A stretch of DNA of 8,793 nucleotides from an uncultured Chloroflexota bacterium (GTDB lineage: Bacteria > Chloroflexota > Limnocylindria > Limnocylindrales > CSP1-4). Each line of letters starts with the position of its first letter. Within the stretch, counting starts at the first letter, position 1. The DNA is taken from assembly GCA_903928275.1 (NCBI GenBank), contig CAIYQJ010000221.1, positions 1 through 8,793 on the forward strand, read 5' to 3'. Under the pieces are notes generated by a model that searched no databases, was not told where the DNA came from, and worked only from the letters and a program-made list of their open reading frames with translations. Below are positions 1-6,517 of the stretch, one piece after another. Position numbers and translations under genes: made by a program.

Positions 1-294
1 CTCACGGTGTGTCCGACCAGCAACGTCGTGATCGCGAACCGCTTCCGGTCACTGGAGGAGCACCCGCTGGCGTGGATGCGGGACGCCGGCCTGCTCGTGA
101 CGATCAACACCGACGATCCTGCCATGGCGGACCTCGACCTCGGGCGCGAGTACCGACGCGTGGCTGCCGCCTACTCGTGGGACGTCACCGACATGGGGCG
201 GCTCGCGCTCGAGGGGATCGAGTCGACGTGGCTCGATACGTCCGATCGGGCGGCGCTCACCCGGGAGTTCGAGGGCATCCTCGCGGGCCTCTGA
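1..294 (+). CDS. add: Adenosine deaminase, C-terminal part (5' end outside the window)
   Basis: Only the last 97 codons are present; the frame is open to the left edge and stops with TGA at 292-294. Adenosine deaminases hydrolyse adenosine (or deoxyadenosine) to inosine plus ammonia in cytosolic purine salvage, using a zinc-bound water in a TIM barrel. Two family signatures are visible. The segment CPTSNVVI near the start is the beta-strand and loop before the last active-site strand. VTINTDDPAM (about residues 31-40 of this fragment) carries the paired aspartates of the metal and catalytic site. The following LGREYRR helix and C-terminal helices also match the family. The catalytic HxH and the central His/Glu lie upstream of the window. 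The related adenine or AMP-type deaminases share these motifs, so the exact base specificity is inferred. The 3' end overlaps the end of the convergent hydrolase gene by 38 bp. Confidence 0.88.
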   Translation, partial: LTVCPTSNVVIANRFRSLEEHPLAWMRDAGLLVTINTDDPAMADLDLGREYRRVAAAYSWDVTDMGRLALEGIESTWLDTSDRAALTREFEGILAGL

Positions 295-1258
295 CCCGCC
301 GGAACCCGCCGATCCGACGCGGCCGGAGCGTCGTCCGCTCGGCGAACGCGCGGACCGCGGCGGCCGTCCCGGGTCCCGCCAGCGGCAGGCCGTGACCGGC
401 GGCGAGCACCGCGGGTTCGAGGTCGGCGATGACGTTGATGGAAGCGACGGCGGCCCCTCGATCCCAGGTCGTGTACCACGGCGGGCCGGAGAGGCCCTGG
501 CTCTGTCGCAGGAGGCCCGACCAGGCGTTGACCTCCAGGGTCAGGAGGGCGTCGCCGCTGATGACGACACGGTCGTGTGCCCGGACGTACGCGACATGAC
601 CGGGAGTGTGGCCCGGCGCGTGGATCCATTCCCAGCCTCCCATGCCCGGGATCGCGCCCCCGCTCGGGAGGGGTCGCAGGATCCCGGCCAGGCTGGAGCC
701 GGCGAGCGCCGCCTCGCGGCGGCGTCTGCCGATGGCGCGCATGAGGGGCAGGATCAGCCAGCGGTCCAGCGGCCCGGCATACCTCGCCATGGCGGCGAAG
801 TCGCCGGTGGCGAGCGGGAGCTCGGCCGGGTGCGCGTAGACGGGGCATCCCCAGGCCTGGGCCAGCTCGCGGGCCGACCCCGCGTGGTCGGGGTGGGCGT
901 GGGTCAACAGGATGGCCGACGGGGTCGGCCCGGGGCCCAGCAGCGACCGCGCGGCCGCCTGGATGCGCGGTCCGTCGCTCCCCCAGCCGGCATCGACCAG
1001 GATCCACGACGACCCGTCGGCGACAAGGTAGGCGTTGGTCTGCGTTCGACCCCACGGCCCGAGGAGGTACACGTCCTGCGCGATCTCCGTGGCGGAGGCG
1101 CCGGTGGCGCCCGGGGACGCGCGCCTCGCCGCGTCGACCGTCCCTTCCGCACGACCCCGGAGGCCGGCCGGCCCCCGGGGTCGCCACCGTCGAGCGACCA
1201 GGACGATCGCGACCACTGCCAGCGAGCCGGCGCCCGCCAGGATCCCGATCCGCTTCAC
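257..1258 (-). CDS. Membrane-anchored MBL-fold metallo-hydrolase
   Basis: A 333-residue protein of the metallo-beta-lactamase superfamily (glyoxalase II / RNase Z-like hydrolases, usually binuclear zinc). The signature THAHPDH lies at residues 119-125 (His120, His122, Asp124, His125). The further ligands are His217 in APGHTPGH, Asp236 in VISGDALL and His289 in AAGHGLPL, so the metal site looks complete. Residues 4-22 form one hydrophobic helix followed by an RRWRPR stretch, suggesting an N-terminal anchor with basic residues on the cytosolic side; no signal-peptidase site is evident. I chose GTG at 1258 because GGGGAGA (1267-1273) sits 8 nt upstream; ATG at 1291 would add 11 residues. The arginine-rich last 25 residues lie largely where the gene runs into the convergent adenosine deaminase gene. 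The substrate is unknown. The fold call is firm, the function is not. Confidence 0.85.
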   Translation of the reverse strand: MKRIGILAGAGSLAVVAIVLVARRWRPRGPAGLRGRAEGTVDAARRASPGATGASATEIAQDVYLLGPWGRTQTNAYLVADGSSWILVDAGWGSDGPRIQAAARSLLGPGPTPSAILLTHAHPDHAGSARELAQAWGCPVYAHPAELPLATGDFAAMARYAGPLDRWLILPLMRAIGRRRREAALAGSSLAGILRPLPSGGAIPGMGGWEWIHAPGHTPGHVAYVRAHDRVVISGDALLTLEVNAWSGLLRQSQGLSGPPWYTTWDRGAAVASINVIADLEPAVLAAGHGLPLAGPGTAAAVRAFAERTTLRPRRIGGFRRVRGPRGCPRTPG

Positions 1259-1266
1259 GGGAGCAG

Positions 1267-1273
1267 TCTCCCC
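1267..1273 (-). promoter_or_regulatory. Ribosome binding site deciding the MBL-hydrolase start
   Basis: On the minus strand GGGGAGA lies 8 nt before GTG 1258. It supports that GTG start, which opens directly into the hydrophobic N-terminal helix, over the in-frame ATG at 1291. Confidence 0.55.
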
Positions 1274-1407
1274 GCGCCGCGGCTCCCGCATCAGAGGCGA
1301 ACGGCCCGTCGCACGTCCCTCTCTGCCAGGACGCACACCGCGCCGGCGACGCGGCGTGCTGCCGCAGGCCTGCCCGGCGACGCCCCATCGGACCGGGCCG
1401 GCCCCGG

Positions 1408-2118
1408 TCACGCCCCCGCGGCCGCCACCTCCGGCACGCGGCCATAGGCGACGAAGCGGCCGAGGCGAGGCAGCCGCGCGATCGCGCCGGACCGTTCGAG
1501 GCAGTAGACGGCGCGCCCGGCGAGCCGCTTCGAGCGTCCGGTGGCGGCGACGATGTCGGCGGTGGTGAACGGCTCGGACAGGCCGACGGGGAGCAGGCCC
1601 AGCAGGTCGGTCGGCGTGTCGACGCGCCGCATCTCGACGACCTCGAGCAGGCGGCGGTCCAGGCGCCGCCACGTGCGCGGGTAGCGGTACCTGGTGCCGT
1701 CGGGGATCGGCCCGCGGATCTCCTCCTCGCAGGTGAGCAGGACCTCGATCCGGAAGCCAGGATGGGCGATGAGCCCGGGGATGTGCACGAGCTCATCGAA
1801 CAGGTCGAGGGCCAGTCCGCGCTTCGGTGAGCGCCTCCGCCAGAGGACGGCGCCGTCGGCATCGACCCGAACGAGCCATTTCTCGATCGGGATGGGATAG
1901 ACCAGGACGACGCGATGCGAGGCGACGAGCCGTTCGAGCTTGCGGCTGGCCGACCCGAAGCTGCCGGTCTGGATCTCCACGAGCTCGTGCGGGCCCGCTA
2001 CGTCGACGACGAATCCGTCCACGGCGGACTCCACCCTGGCGTCGGCGATGGTCGCCGCGTAGCGGGCCTTGAGTGCCGCGTGGAGCGAGCCCTCGCGGAA
2101 CGTCGTGAAGTCAGACAC
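1408..2118 (-). CDS. Hypothetical protein, nuclease-like N-terminal core plus winged-helix-like C-terminus
   Basis: A 236-residue protein. It resembles a conserved hypothetical family I recall from Chloroflexota-type genomes, with the opening TFREGSLHAALKARYA. Function is unknown. Residues 30-50 read as two short strands, VDGFVVDV then ELVEIQTG, giving Asp34 and Asp39, then Glu48-Ile-Gln50. This spacing resembles a PD-(D/E)xK nuclease hairpin with Gln in place of the usual Lys, as in some restriction enzymes such as BglII. It is followed by a basic helix (SRKLERLV) and strands VVLVYPI and KWLVRVD. The middle contains WRRRSPKRG, a segment IEVLLTCEEEI and then WRRLDRRLLEVVE. Residues about 167-228 (sufficiency of TTADIVAATGRSKRLAGRAVYCLERSG in outline) look like a winged helix, suggesting DNA binding. 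The start is GTG 2118; no strong Shine-Dalgarno site precedes it. The MBL-hydrolase gene follows 149 bp downstream on the same strand. The nuclease reading is inference; the protein could be a non-catalytic nucleic-acid-binding protein. Confidence 0.8.
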   Translation of the reverse strand: MSDFTTFREGSLHAALKARYAATIADARVESAVDGFVVDVAGPHELVEIQTGSFGSASRKLERLVASHRVVLVYPIPIEKWLVRVDADGAVLWRRRSPKRGLALDLFDELVHIPGLIAHPGFRIEVLLTCEEEIRGPIPDGTRYRYPRTWRRLDRRLLEVVEMRRVDTPTDLLGLLPVGLSEPFTTADIVAATGRSKRLAGRAVYCLERSGAIARLPRLGRFVAYGRVPEVAAAGA

Positions 2119-2434
2119 GGCGGCGCGACGCGATGACGCCGGGCCCGGTGTCCCTCATCCGATCAGCGTAGCCGACCGGAGGCCGATCGCTCGGCGACGT
2201 CCGCGGCGATCCGTGCGTTGACCGCGGCGATCCTCCATCCTCGGCTGGAGGTCGACTGCGGCTCGCCGGTGTCCGCCGGTGTCCGCCGCGTCCACGGCGA
2301 TCCCGCGACTCCCGTCGGCCTGATGCCCCAGGCGACGACGTGCGTGCGGAGCCCGGCGGGGACGTCGATCCGGCCGCCACCCGCCGCGCGGCCCGTGACT
2401 CCAGCCTGGATAGGATGCTGCGCCGGCGTGACCC
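2119..2434. other. Gene-free stretch between the PIN gene and the nuclease-like gene
   Basis: In these 316 bp I find no reading frame with convincing protein character: the open frames on both strands are rich in Arg, Pro, Ala and Gly and resemble no family. It contains an imperfect hairpin, CCTCCA (2232-2237) with TGGAGG (2246-2251) around an 8-nt loop, and a doubled GTCCGCCGGT-type decamer near 2269-2288. Neither has a T-run, so there is no good intrinsic terminator. The promoter of the gene starting at 2118 probably lies here, but I cannot point to a reliable -10/-35 pair. It may be decayed coding DNA. Confidence 0.45.
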
Positions 2435-2830
2435 TCAGCGCAGCGCGTCGATCGATGCGGTCGCGACGATCCCTTCGACGCTGCGCGCCAGCTCCGTGTC
2501 GAGGGTCACGAGCGCATCGGCCTGCAGCTGCGTGAGTGCGACGTACTCGGCGTCGTACGTCGATGCCCATCCCAGCCGATCCGCCAGGTCCCAGGCCCGA
2601 CGTCGGAGCACGGCGTCACCGAGGAGCCTGATCGGCATGCGGCCGATGCGGGCGAGGCGATCGCGCGCGACCTCGGCCGAGATCTCGCCCCGGGCGACGG
2701 CCTCGTGCAGGGCCGACAGCGTCTGCGAACGCAGGAGCGTCGGTGCGAGGAGCGCGTGCTCGGCCGGGACCTCGATCTCCGCGCTCGCCAGGCAGAGGAC
2801 GGCGCTGGCGTCGACGACGAACCTGCTCAT
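2435..2830 (-). CDS. PIN-domain ribonuclease, VapC-like toxin
   Basis: A 131-residue single PIN domain, the usual size of VapC toxins, which are Mg/Mn-dependent ribonucleases cleaving tRNA, rRNA or other RNA in the cytoplasm. The N-terminus FVVDASAVL supplies the first acidic residue (Asp7). TYDAEYVAL (residues 91-99) supplies Asp93, and LVTLDTELA (107-115) supplies Asp111. The second acidic position, normally Glu in an LLxxExxxAL helix, is Gln36 here (LLRSQTLSALHEA). I recall similar Gln-containing PIN proteins, so this may be a subfamily trait rather than damage. The start is ATG 2830, with GAGGT (2836-2840) 5 nt upstream. A VapB-type antitoxin would normally lie just upstream on the same strand (above 2830), but I see no convincing one before the divergent transporter begins near 3019. 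It may be solitary or paired with an unrecognised partner. Confidence 0.85.
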   Translation of the reverse strand: MSRFVVDASAVLCLASAEIEVPAEHALLAPTLLRSQTLSALHEAVARGEISAEVARDRLARIGRMPIRLLGDAVLRRRAWDLADRLGWASTYDAEYVALTQLQADALVTLDTELARSVEGIVATASIDALR

Positions 2831-2835
2831 CGGGT

Positions 2836-2840
2836 ACCTC
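2836..2840 (-). promoter_or_regulatory. Ribosome binding site of the PIN gene
   Basis: GAGGT on the minus strand, 5 nt before ATG 2830. It fixes this start and shows that the gene can be translated on its own. Confidence 0.5.
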
Positions 2841-3018
2841 GGATCGGGTGGAGGAACGCAAGACGATACCGGTGCGCGCCGCCACGGTCGATCCCCGCGT
2901 CCCCGCGCGGTCGGCCCGTTCTCGCTCGCGGGCGCTCGACGCCCTCCCGGTCGAACCGGCGCTCATCGCGCCGGGCGAGCCCGGACGTCTGCGATGATGC
3001 CCCGATGCGCGTCCTCCG

Positions 3019-3939
3019 GTGCCGTCGCACGTGACCCGCCGCGGGCTCCTCCTCTTCGCGGCGATGTCCGTCATCTGGGGCGTCCCGTACCTGCTCATCC
3101 GGGTCGCGGTCGCCGAGATGAGCCCGCCGGTGCTCGTCTTCGCGCGGACGGGGCTCGGGGCGGCGATCCTCCTGCCGGTCGCGCTTCTGCGCGTCGACCT
3201 CCGGCCGGTCGTCCGACGCTGGCGCTGGGTGGTCGCGTTCGCGCTCGTCGAGATCGCGGTTCCGTGGGTCCTGCTCAGCTCGGCGGAGCAGCGGATCTCG
3301 AGCTCGCTCGCCGGACTCCTCGTGGCTGGCGTCCCGCTCGTGGGGGCCGCCACCGCCGTGATCATCGGGGGCGCCGATCGCCTCGGACGTCGGCAGCTCT
3401 CCGGCCTGCTCATCGGCTTCGCCGGCGTGGCTGCGATCGTCGGCGGCGACTTCCAGGCGGAGAGCGTCCTCGCCATCGTCCAGGTCGCGATCGTCGTCGT
3501 CTGCTACGCCGTGGGGCCGTTCATCCTCGCGCGCCGGCTCGCCGGGGTGTCGTCGATCGGGGTCATGGCGCTCGCGCTCTCGCTCACGGCGCTCCTGTAC
3601 GCGCCCGTGGCGGTCGTGCAGTGGCCATCGAGCACGCCGAGCGGTGCCGCCCTCGCGTCGATCGCGATCCTCGGCGTCGTCTGCACCGCGGCCGCGTTCC
3701 TCCTCTTCGCGGCGCTCATCGGCGAGGTCGGCCCGGTCCGGGCCACAGTCATCACGTACGTCAACCCGGCCGTGGCCGCCGTGCTGGGCGTGCTCGTCCT
3801 CGGCGAGACGCTCACCGCGCCGATGCTCGTCGGGTTCGGGCTCGCGATCGTCGGCTCGACGCTCGCGACCCGACGCCCGGAGGTCCCCGACGCGGATGCC
3901 GCGGCGATCGAGGCAGCCGAGGCCACGGAGACCGCCTGA
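3019..3939 (+). CDS. EamA/DMT-superfamily inner-membrane transporter
   Basis: A 306-residue integral membrane protein of the drug/metabolite transporter superfamily, with two EamA repeats of about five helices each (roughly residues 9-143 and 150-284). The first repeat starts LLFAAMSVIWGVPYLLIRVA, with the characteristic W-G-x-P/S in helix 1. Each repeat ends in a helix close to the family pattern, LLIGFAGVAAIVGGDF in the first and MLVGFGLAIVGSTLA in the second. The motif VNPAVAAVLGVLVLGETLT (residues 248-266) is the typical penultimate segment. The C-terminal 20 residues are acidic and alanine-rich, presumably cytosolic. Relatives export amino acids, metabolites or drugs; the substrate cannot be inferred. 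The start is uncertain: GTG 3019 is used here and GTG 3031 would remove four residues; neither has a clear Shine-Dalgarno site. It is divergent from the PIN gene and convergent with the VOC gene, so probably monocistronic. Confidence 0.9.
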   Translation: MPSHVTRRGLLLFAAMSVIWGVPYLLIRVAVAEMSPPVLVFARTGLGAAILLPVALLRVDLRPVVRRWRWVVAFALVEIAVPWVLLSSAEQRISSSLAGLLVAGVPLVGAATAVIIGGADRLGRRQLSGLLIGFAGVAAIVGGDFQAESVLAIVQVAIVVVCYAVGPFILARRLAGVSSIGVMALALSLTALLYAPVAVVQWPSSTPSGAALASIAILGVVCTAAAFLLFAALIGEVGPVRATVITYVNPAVAAVLGVLVLGETLTAPMLVGFGLAIVGSTLATRRPEVPDADAAAIEAAEATETA

Positions 3940-4019
3940 CGAGGGGCTCGCGACCCCCGCGGCAGCGCTTCGCCGACGCGGGCCACCGCGACATCCCCGA
4001 CGGTCCGCCCTGCGCCGCC

Positions 4020-4391
4020 TCACACGTGCTGGTCGACGAGGATCGGGTTCCCGTCGGGGTCGAGCACGATGAAGCTGGCCGGTCCAGTCGTGCTCTCATC
4101 GGCCTCCTGCTCGAATCGCACGCCCTCGGCCCGCAGCCGACGCTGCAGCTCGCGGACGTCGGTGAAGGCATCGATCGCCTGGGCATCGCTGTCCCAGCCC
4201 GGGTTGAACGTGAGGATGTTCTTCTCGAAGAGGCCCTGGAAGAGCCCGATCACGTGCCCGCCGTTCTTCAGGATCAGCCAGTTCCTCGAGGCATCACCCG
4301 CGAAGACCGCGAAGCCGAGCTTCTCGTAGAAGGCCCTGGAGGCCTGCAGATCACGAACGGCGAGGCTGACCGAGAATGCACCGAGGTCCAT
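4020..4391 (-). CDS. VOC-family (glyoxalase/bleomycin-resistance-like) protein
   Basis: A 123-residue single-module protein of the vicinal oxygen chelate fold. Residues 6-29 (SVSLAVRDL, then ASRAFYEKLGF) form the usual beta-alpha opening. NWLILKNGGHVIGLFQG (37-53) and ASFIVLDPDGNPILVDQH (105-122) match the family's second strand pair and closing strand. The usual metal ligands are not all present: the first-strand His is replaced (FSVSL), and the closing strand ends ILVDQH instead of the common xxEL. His46 and Asp120 could still bind a ligand or metal. Such proteins serve as lyases, dioxygenases, fosfomycin or bleomycin resistance proteins, or binding proteins; none can be chosen here. ATG 4391 is well supported by AAAGGAG 5 nt upstream. 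It is last in a minus-strand cluster, 92 bp after the cupin gene. Confidence 0.87.
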   Translation of the reverse strand: MDLGAFSVSLAVRDLQASRAFYEKLGFAVFAGDASRNWLILKNGGHVIGLFQGLFEKNILTFNPGWDSDAQAIDAFTDVRELQRRLRAEGVRFEQEADESTTGPASFIVLDPDGNPILVDQHV

Positions 4392-4396
4392 GCCAG

Positions 4397-4403
4397 CTCC
4401 TTT
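4397..4403 (-). promoter_or_regulatory. Strong ribosome binding site of the VOC gene
   Basis: AAAGGAG on the minus strand, 5 nt before ATG 4391, close to an ideal Shine-Dalgarno sequence and the best in the window. It rules out the much longer upstream-open reading of this frame. Confidence 0.7.
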
Positions 4404-4483
4404 CGGTCCCGGAGGGTGCCGGGGAGATCGAGCGGGACGCCGGCGGCGCGAGTCCGGCCCCGACGCCACCGGTCGGGTGCCGA

Positions 4484-5152
4484 TCATGGCTCCGGCGCGT
4501 CGCCCGCCATGTGGCCCGCCGCCCGCGCCGCGGCCACGTCGGCCGGGTCGGGTGCGAGGAGCGATCGAGAGAGCTGCGGGTAGGTCGCCCGGTAGCCCAT
4601 GGCGTGGGCAAGCGGCGCCAGGGCGGCGAACACCGCGCGCTGGACGGCCGGCGGGGGCGACTTGAACTGGACCGTGTCGCTGAACTCCCGCCCGATGAGC
4701 GCCATCTGGAGCAGGTTCGGCATCCCCTTGTCGTCGACGCAGCCCATCCGGGCGAGGCCGAACAGCGTCTCGAGCATGTGGGCGAACCGCGCGCCCGGCA
4801 CAACCTCCACGATCACGCGCGCGTCGCGGTCGGACGCGTTCCACCAGTCGTGCCACTGGCCCGCGCGCACGTCGCCGGTCTGGCCCTCGAGCAGCTTCGA
4901 CGTCTTCCCGTCCAGCCGGACGGTCAGCTCGCCTTCCAGCACGGTGAATCGCTCGACGATCCCTGGGTGCAGGTGCTCGCCCAGCACGCGGGCGCCCACG
5001 CGCGCGGTCATCTCGGCGCGCGCCCGGCCGTCCGGGTTCTGCCAGGCGGCCTCCAGGATCCGGGCGTGCTCCCTGGTCACCGGGTTGTCCAGCTCGTCGC
5101 CGATGCGCCACGGGCGGGTGTCGGCCGGCCCGTTCGGATCCGGATGCGACAT
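4484..5152 (-). CDS. Cupin-domain protein with C-terminal helical extension
   Basis: A 222-residue protein. The N-terminal half is a single cupin barrel. Motif 1 is GEHLHPGIVERFTVLEG at residues 58-74, with His60, His62 and Glu67; motif 2 has His101 in AGQWHDWWN. These four residues form the standard cupin metal site, so metal binding is likely. Residues about 120-222 are an extra, mostly helical region (FAHMLETLFGLARMG, then PNLLQMALIGREF, then AVFAALAPLAHAMGY). Similar extensions occur in hypothetical cupins of high-GC bacteria; its role is unknown. The enzyme could be a dioxygenase, isomerase or binding protein. I chose ATG 5152 because a G-rich stretch precedes it and the protein then opens with a soluble Pro-rich segment; GTG 5188 would add 12 residues. 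It lies between the dehydrogenase-like pair and the VOC gene, all on the minus strand, and may be co-transcribed. Confidence 0.86.
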   Translation of the reverse strand: MSHPDPNGPADTRPWRIGDELDNPVTREHARILEAAWQNPDGRARAEMTARVGARVLGEHLHPGIVERFTVLEGELTVRLDGKTSKLLEGQTGDVRAGQWHDWWNASDRDARVIVEVVPGARFAHMLETLFGLARMGCVDDKGMPNLLQMALIGREFSDTVQFKSPPPAVQRAVFAALAPLAHAMGYRATYPQLSRSLLAPDPADVAAARAAGHMAGDAPEP

Positions 5153-5231
5153 GGACGGCGTCCCCCCTGCTGCGCTCGTGAGCTTCACCTGGAGACGGGA
5201 TGGTGCCGATGACGGGCCCGGACGTCAAGAC

Positions 5232-5302
5232 CTGGCCGACGGCCAGCCCGGGGGTGCGGCCAGTGTCGTCGGCCAGTCGGGCACGAACGCGCGCTGGCCG
5301 GC
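5232..5302. repeat. Cluster of inverted CTGGCC/GGCCAG repeats in an intergenic gap
   Basis: Between the cupin gene and the second dehydrogenase-like gene lie five copies of one hexamer in the two orientations: CTGGCC at 5232-5237 and 5294-5299, and GGCCAG at 5241-5246, 5258-5263 and 5271-5276. The first pair forms a perfect 6-bp stem with a 3-nt loop (GAC). The last GGCCAG and the last CTGGCC can form a longer stem, 5268-5276 with 5294-5302, with one wobble or mismatch. No T-run follows on either strand, so this is not a clear intrinsic terminator. It could attenuate or process the transcript between the two genes, bind a protein, or be chance in GC-rich DNA. Confidence 0.4.
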
Positions 5303-5318
5303 GGCCTCGCGGCAGCGG

Positions 5319-6455
5319 TCAGCCGGCGCTGTCGTCCTCGAGACGATGCCGCAGGCTGCCGCGCCAGAGAGCCCGCCCATGGAACGAGCCGTGCGGTCCG
5401 ATCGCCGGCAGCCCGCCGTGCCACAGGAGCGTCTTGAGGAGCGGTGTCACCTGCGAGCCGTAGGCCTCCATGCAGGCCTCGGGCTGGACGCCCGGCCACG
5501 AGTAGCAGGAGACGACCGTCCGCCGCTGCGCGGTCGGGATGCCGGGCGGCAGGCGGTCCCAGGCCGGGTCCTGCGGGCCGAACTCCCACTGGTCCAGGTC
5601 GCCCTGGGGGATGCCCTCGATCCCGCGCACCACCGGCGGATCGTCGTCGAGGAGGTAGGGATCGACCGCCAGGTCGCAGACGATGGCATGGTCGGGCAGC
5701 AGGCCGAGCCAGGCGTTGGGGAAGAGGGGACGCGACGTGTCGCGGCGCGCTGTGGCGTCGACGAGGATGTCGGTCAGGGCCAGGCGGTGTCGGAAGTAGG
5801 CCTCGTTGCCTGACAGGTTCTGCTCGGCCACCACGACCTCGACTCCGGGCAGGCCCTCGCGCATGAAGCGCTCGTTGCGCGCCTCGTCGCCGCACCTGGC
5901 GGCCCACTCGATCGCGTGCTTGCCGACCCCGCCCGCGCCCAGGATCGTCACGCTGATCGCCGGACGCGCAGGGGAGAGGAACGGCGGCCAGCGCCGCTCG
6001 AGGGCGTCGAACGCTGCTGCCAGGCCGTTCCGGGCCACGTCGCGCAGGTTCTGGACCAGGCGCCGTCCGTCGTCGCCGGTGACCATGTCGAGCGCGATGG
6101 CTTCGATGCCCAGGCCGCTCAGCATCTCGACGCGCTCCGGCCGCGTGGCGAAGTGGAGCATCGAGAGCAGGATCGTGCCGGGCCGGAGCAGCTCGTAGCG
6201 CCCCTCCGGCGCCCGGAGCACCACGACGACGTCCTGGCGATACGCCGTGGCCTCGTCGACGATGTGGACCTTCGGCGACAGGGTCGCGTAGTCATGGTCG
6301 GAGTAGCCCATGCGCGCCCCGCTCCCGGCCTCGACGTACACGTCTGCGTCCATGTTCGCGAGCAGGCCGATCAGCGGTGGCAGGAAGGCCCGTCGCTCGC
6401 CGGGCTCGTTGTACATGCGTGGGAAGCCGATCGTGAGGTGGAGGTCGTCCGTCAT
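5319..6455 (-). CDS. Alanine dehydrogenase/transhydrogenase-like protein, downstream paralogue (copy A)
   Basis: A 378-residue protein with the two-domain plan of alanine dehydrogenase and the transhydrogenase alpha subunit. The N-terminal substrate domain (about 1-160) shows LTIGFPRMYNEPGERRAFLP, then GARMGYSDHDYATL, then the strand VVVVLRAPEG and LSMLHFATRP. His101 matches the catalytic His of alanine dehydrogenase, while Arg81 stands where the substrate-binding Lys is usual. The Rossmann domain begins VTILGAGGVGKHAIE (169-183, GxGxxG at 173-178). It then has about 13 more residues than usual before the second strand, VEVVVAEQN, whose Glu211 would favour NAD. VCDLAVDPY (259-267) matches the DVAID active-site loop, with Asp265. 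The NMPG-type loop is SCYSWPG (316-322). The start is ATG 6455; G-rich sequence lies about 8 nt upstream. It follows the paralogue by 62 bp. An NAD(P)-dependent amino or imino acid oxidoreductase is likely; the substrate is unknown. Confidence 0.8.
   Translation of the reverse strand: MTDDLHLTIGFPRMYNEPGERRAFLPPLIGLLANMDADVYVEAGSGARMGYSDHDYATLSPKVHIVDEATAYRQDVVVVLRAPEGRYELLRPGTILLSMLHFATRPERVEMLSGLGIEAIALDMVTGDDGRRLVQNLRDVARNGLAAAFDALERRWPPFLSPARPAISVTILGAGGVGKHAIEWAARCGDEARNERFMREGLPGVEVVVAEQNLSGNEAYFRHRLALTDILVDATARRDTSRPLFPNAWLGLLPDHAIVCDLAVDPYLLDDDPPVVRGIEGIPQGDLDQWEFGPQDPAWDRLPPGIPTAQRRTVVSCYSWPGVQPEACMEAYGSQVTPLLKTLLWHGGLPAIGPHGSFHGRALWRGSLRHRLEDDSAG
5488..5527. repeat. 40-bp direct repeat shared by the paralogues (copy in A)
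   Basis: This 40-bp stretch is identical to 6759-6798 in the neighbouring paralogue and encodes the conserved SCYSWPG region. The rest of the two genes differs at many codons. It could reflect strong constraint or local gene conversion. Confidence 0.7.
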
Positions 6456-6517
6456 CTCTTGCCCCTGTCCTCCGGCTCCCGGGAGACGCCGCTTCGCACC
6501 GAGCGCGAGCGCGTCGC

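Noticed and set aside
2232..2251. CCTCCA/TGGAGG hairpin in the 316-bp gap, as a terminator of the PIN gene.
   Set aside because: It is about 180 bp past the stop codon, with a 6-bp stem and no T-run; noted in the gap description only.
2827..3033. A 68-codon minus-strand frame from GTG 3033 whose TGA overlaps the PIN-gene ATG (ATGA), the position and size of a VapB antitoxin.
   Set aside because: The protein is Arg/Gly-rich with no ribbon-helix-helix, AbrB-like or other antitoxin pattern, it has no well-placed ribosome binding site, and it overlaps the start of the divergent transporter. The PIN gene has its own ribosome binding site.
3005..3034. A nine-codon frame (MRVLRCRRT) ending in GTGA over the alternative transporter start at 3031, resembling a coupled leader peptide.
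   Set aside because: It has no ribosome binding site, and its length and composition are expected by chance in GC-rich DNA.
3943..3957. GGGG ... CCCC inverted pair just after the transporter stop, as a possible terminator between the convergent genes.
   Set aside because: The stem is only 4 bp with a 7-nt loop and no T-run on either strand.
2340..4583. A very long plus-strand open frame (747 codons) crossing the PIN, transporter and VOC genes.
   Set aside because: It is Arg/Pro/Ala-rich, lacks domain character and overlaps three well-supported genes in other frames; stop codons are rare in all frames at this GC content.
4392..5228. An upstream extension of the VOC reading frame to 5228, giving a 402-residue protein.
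   Set aside because: The added part is Arg/Pro/Gly-rich, is antiparallel or out of frame to the cupin gene, and the strong AAAGGAG site fixes the start at 4391.
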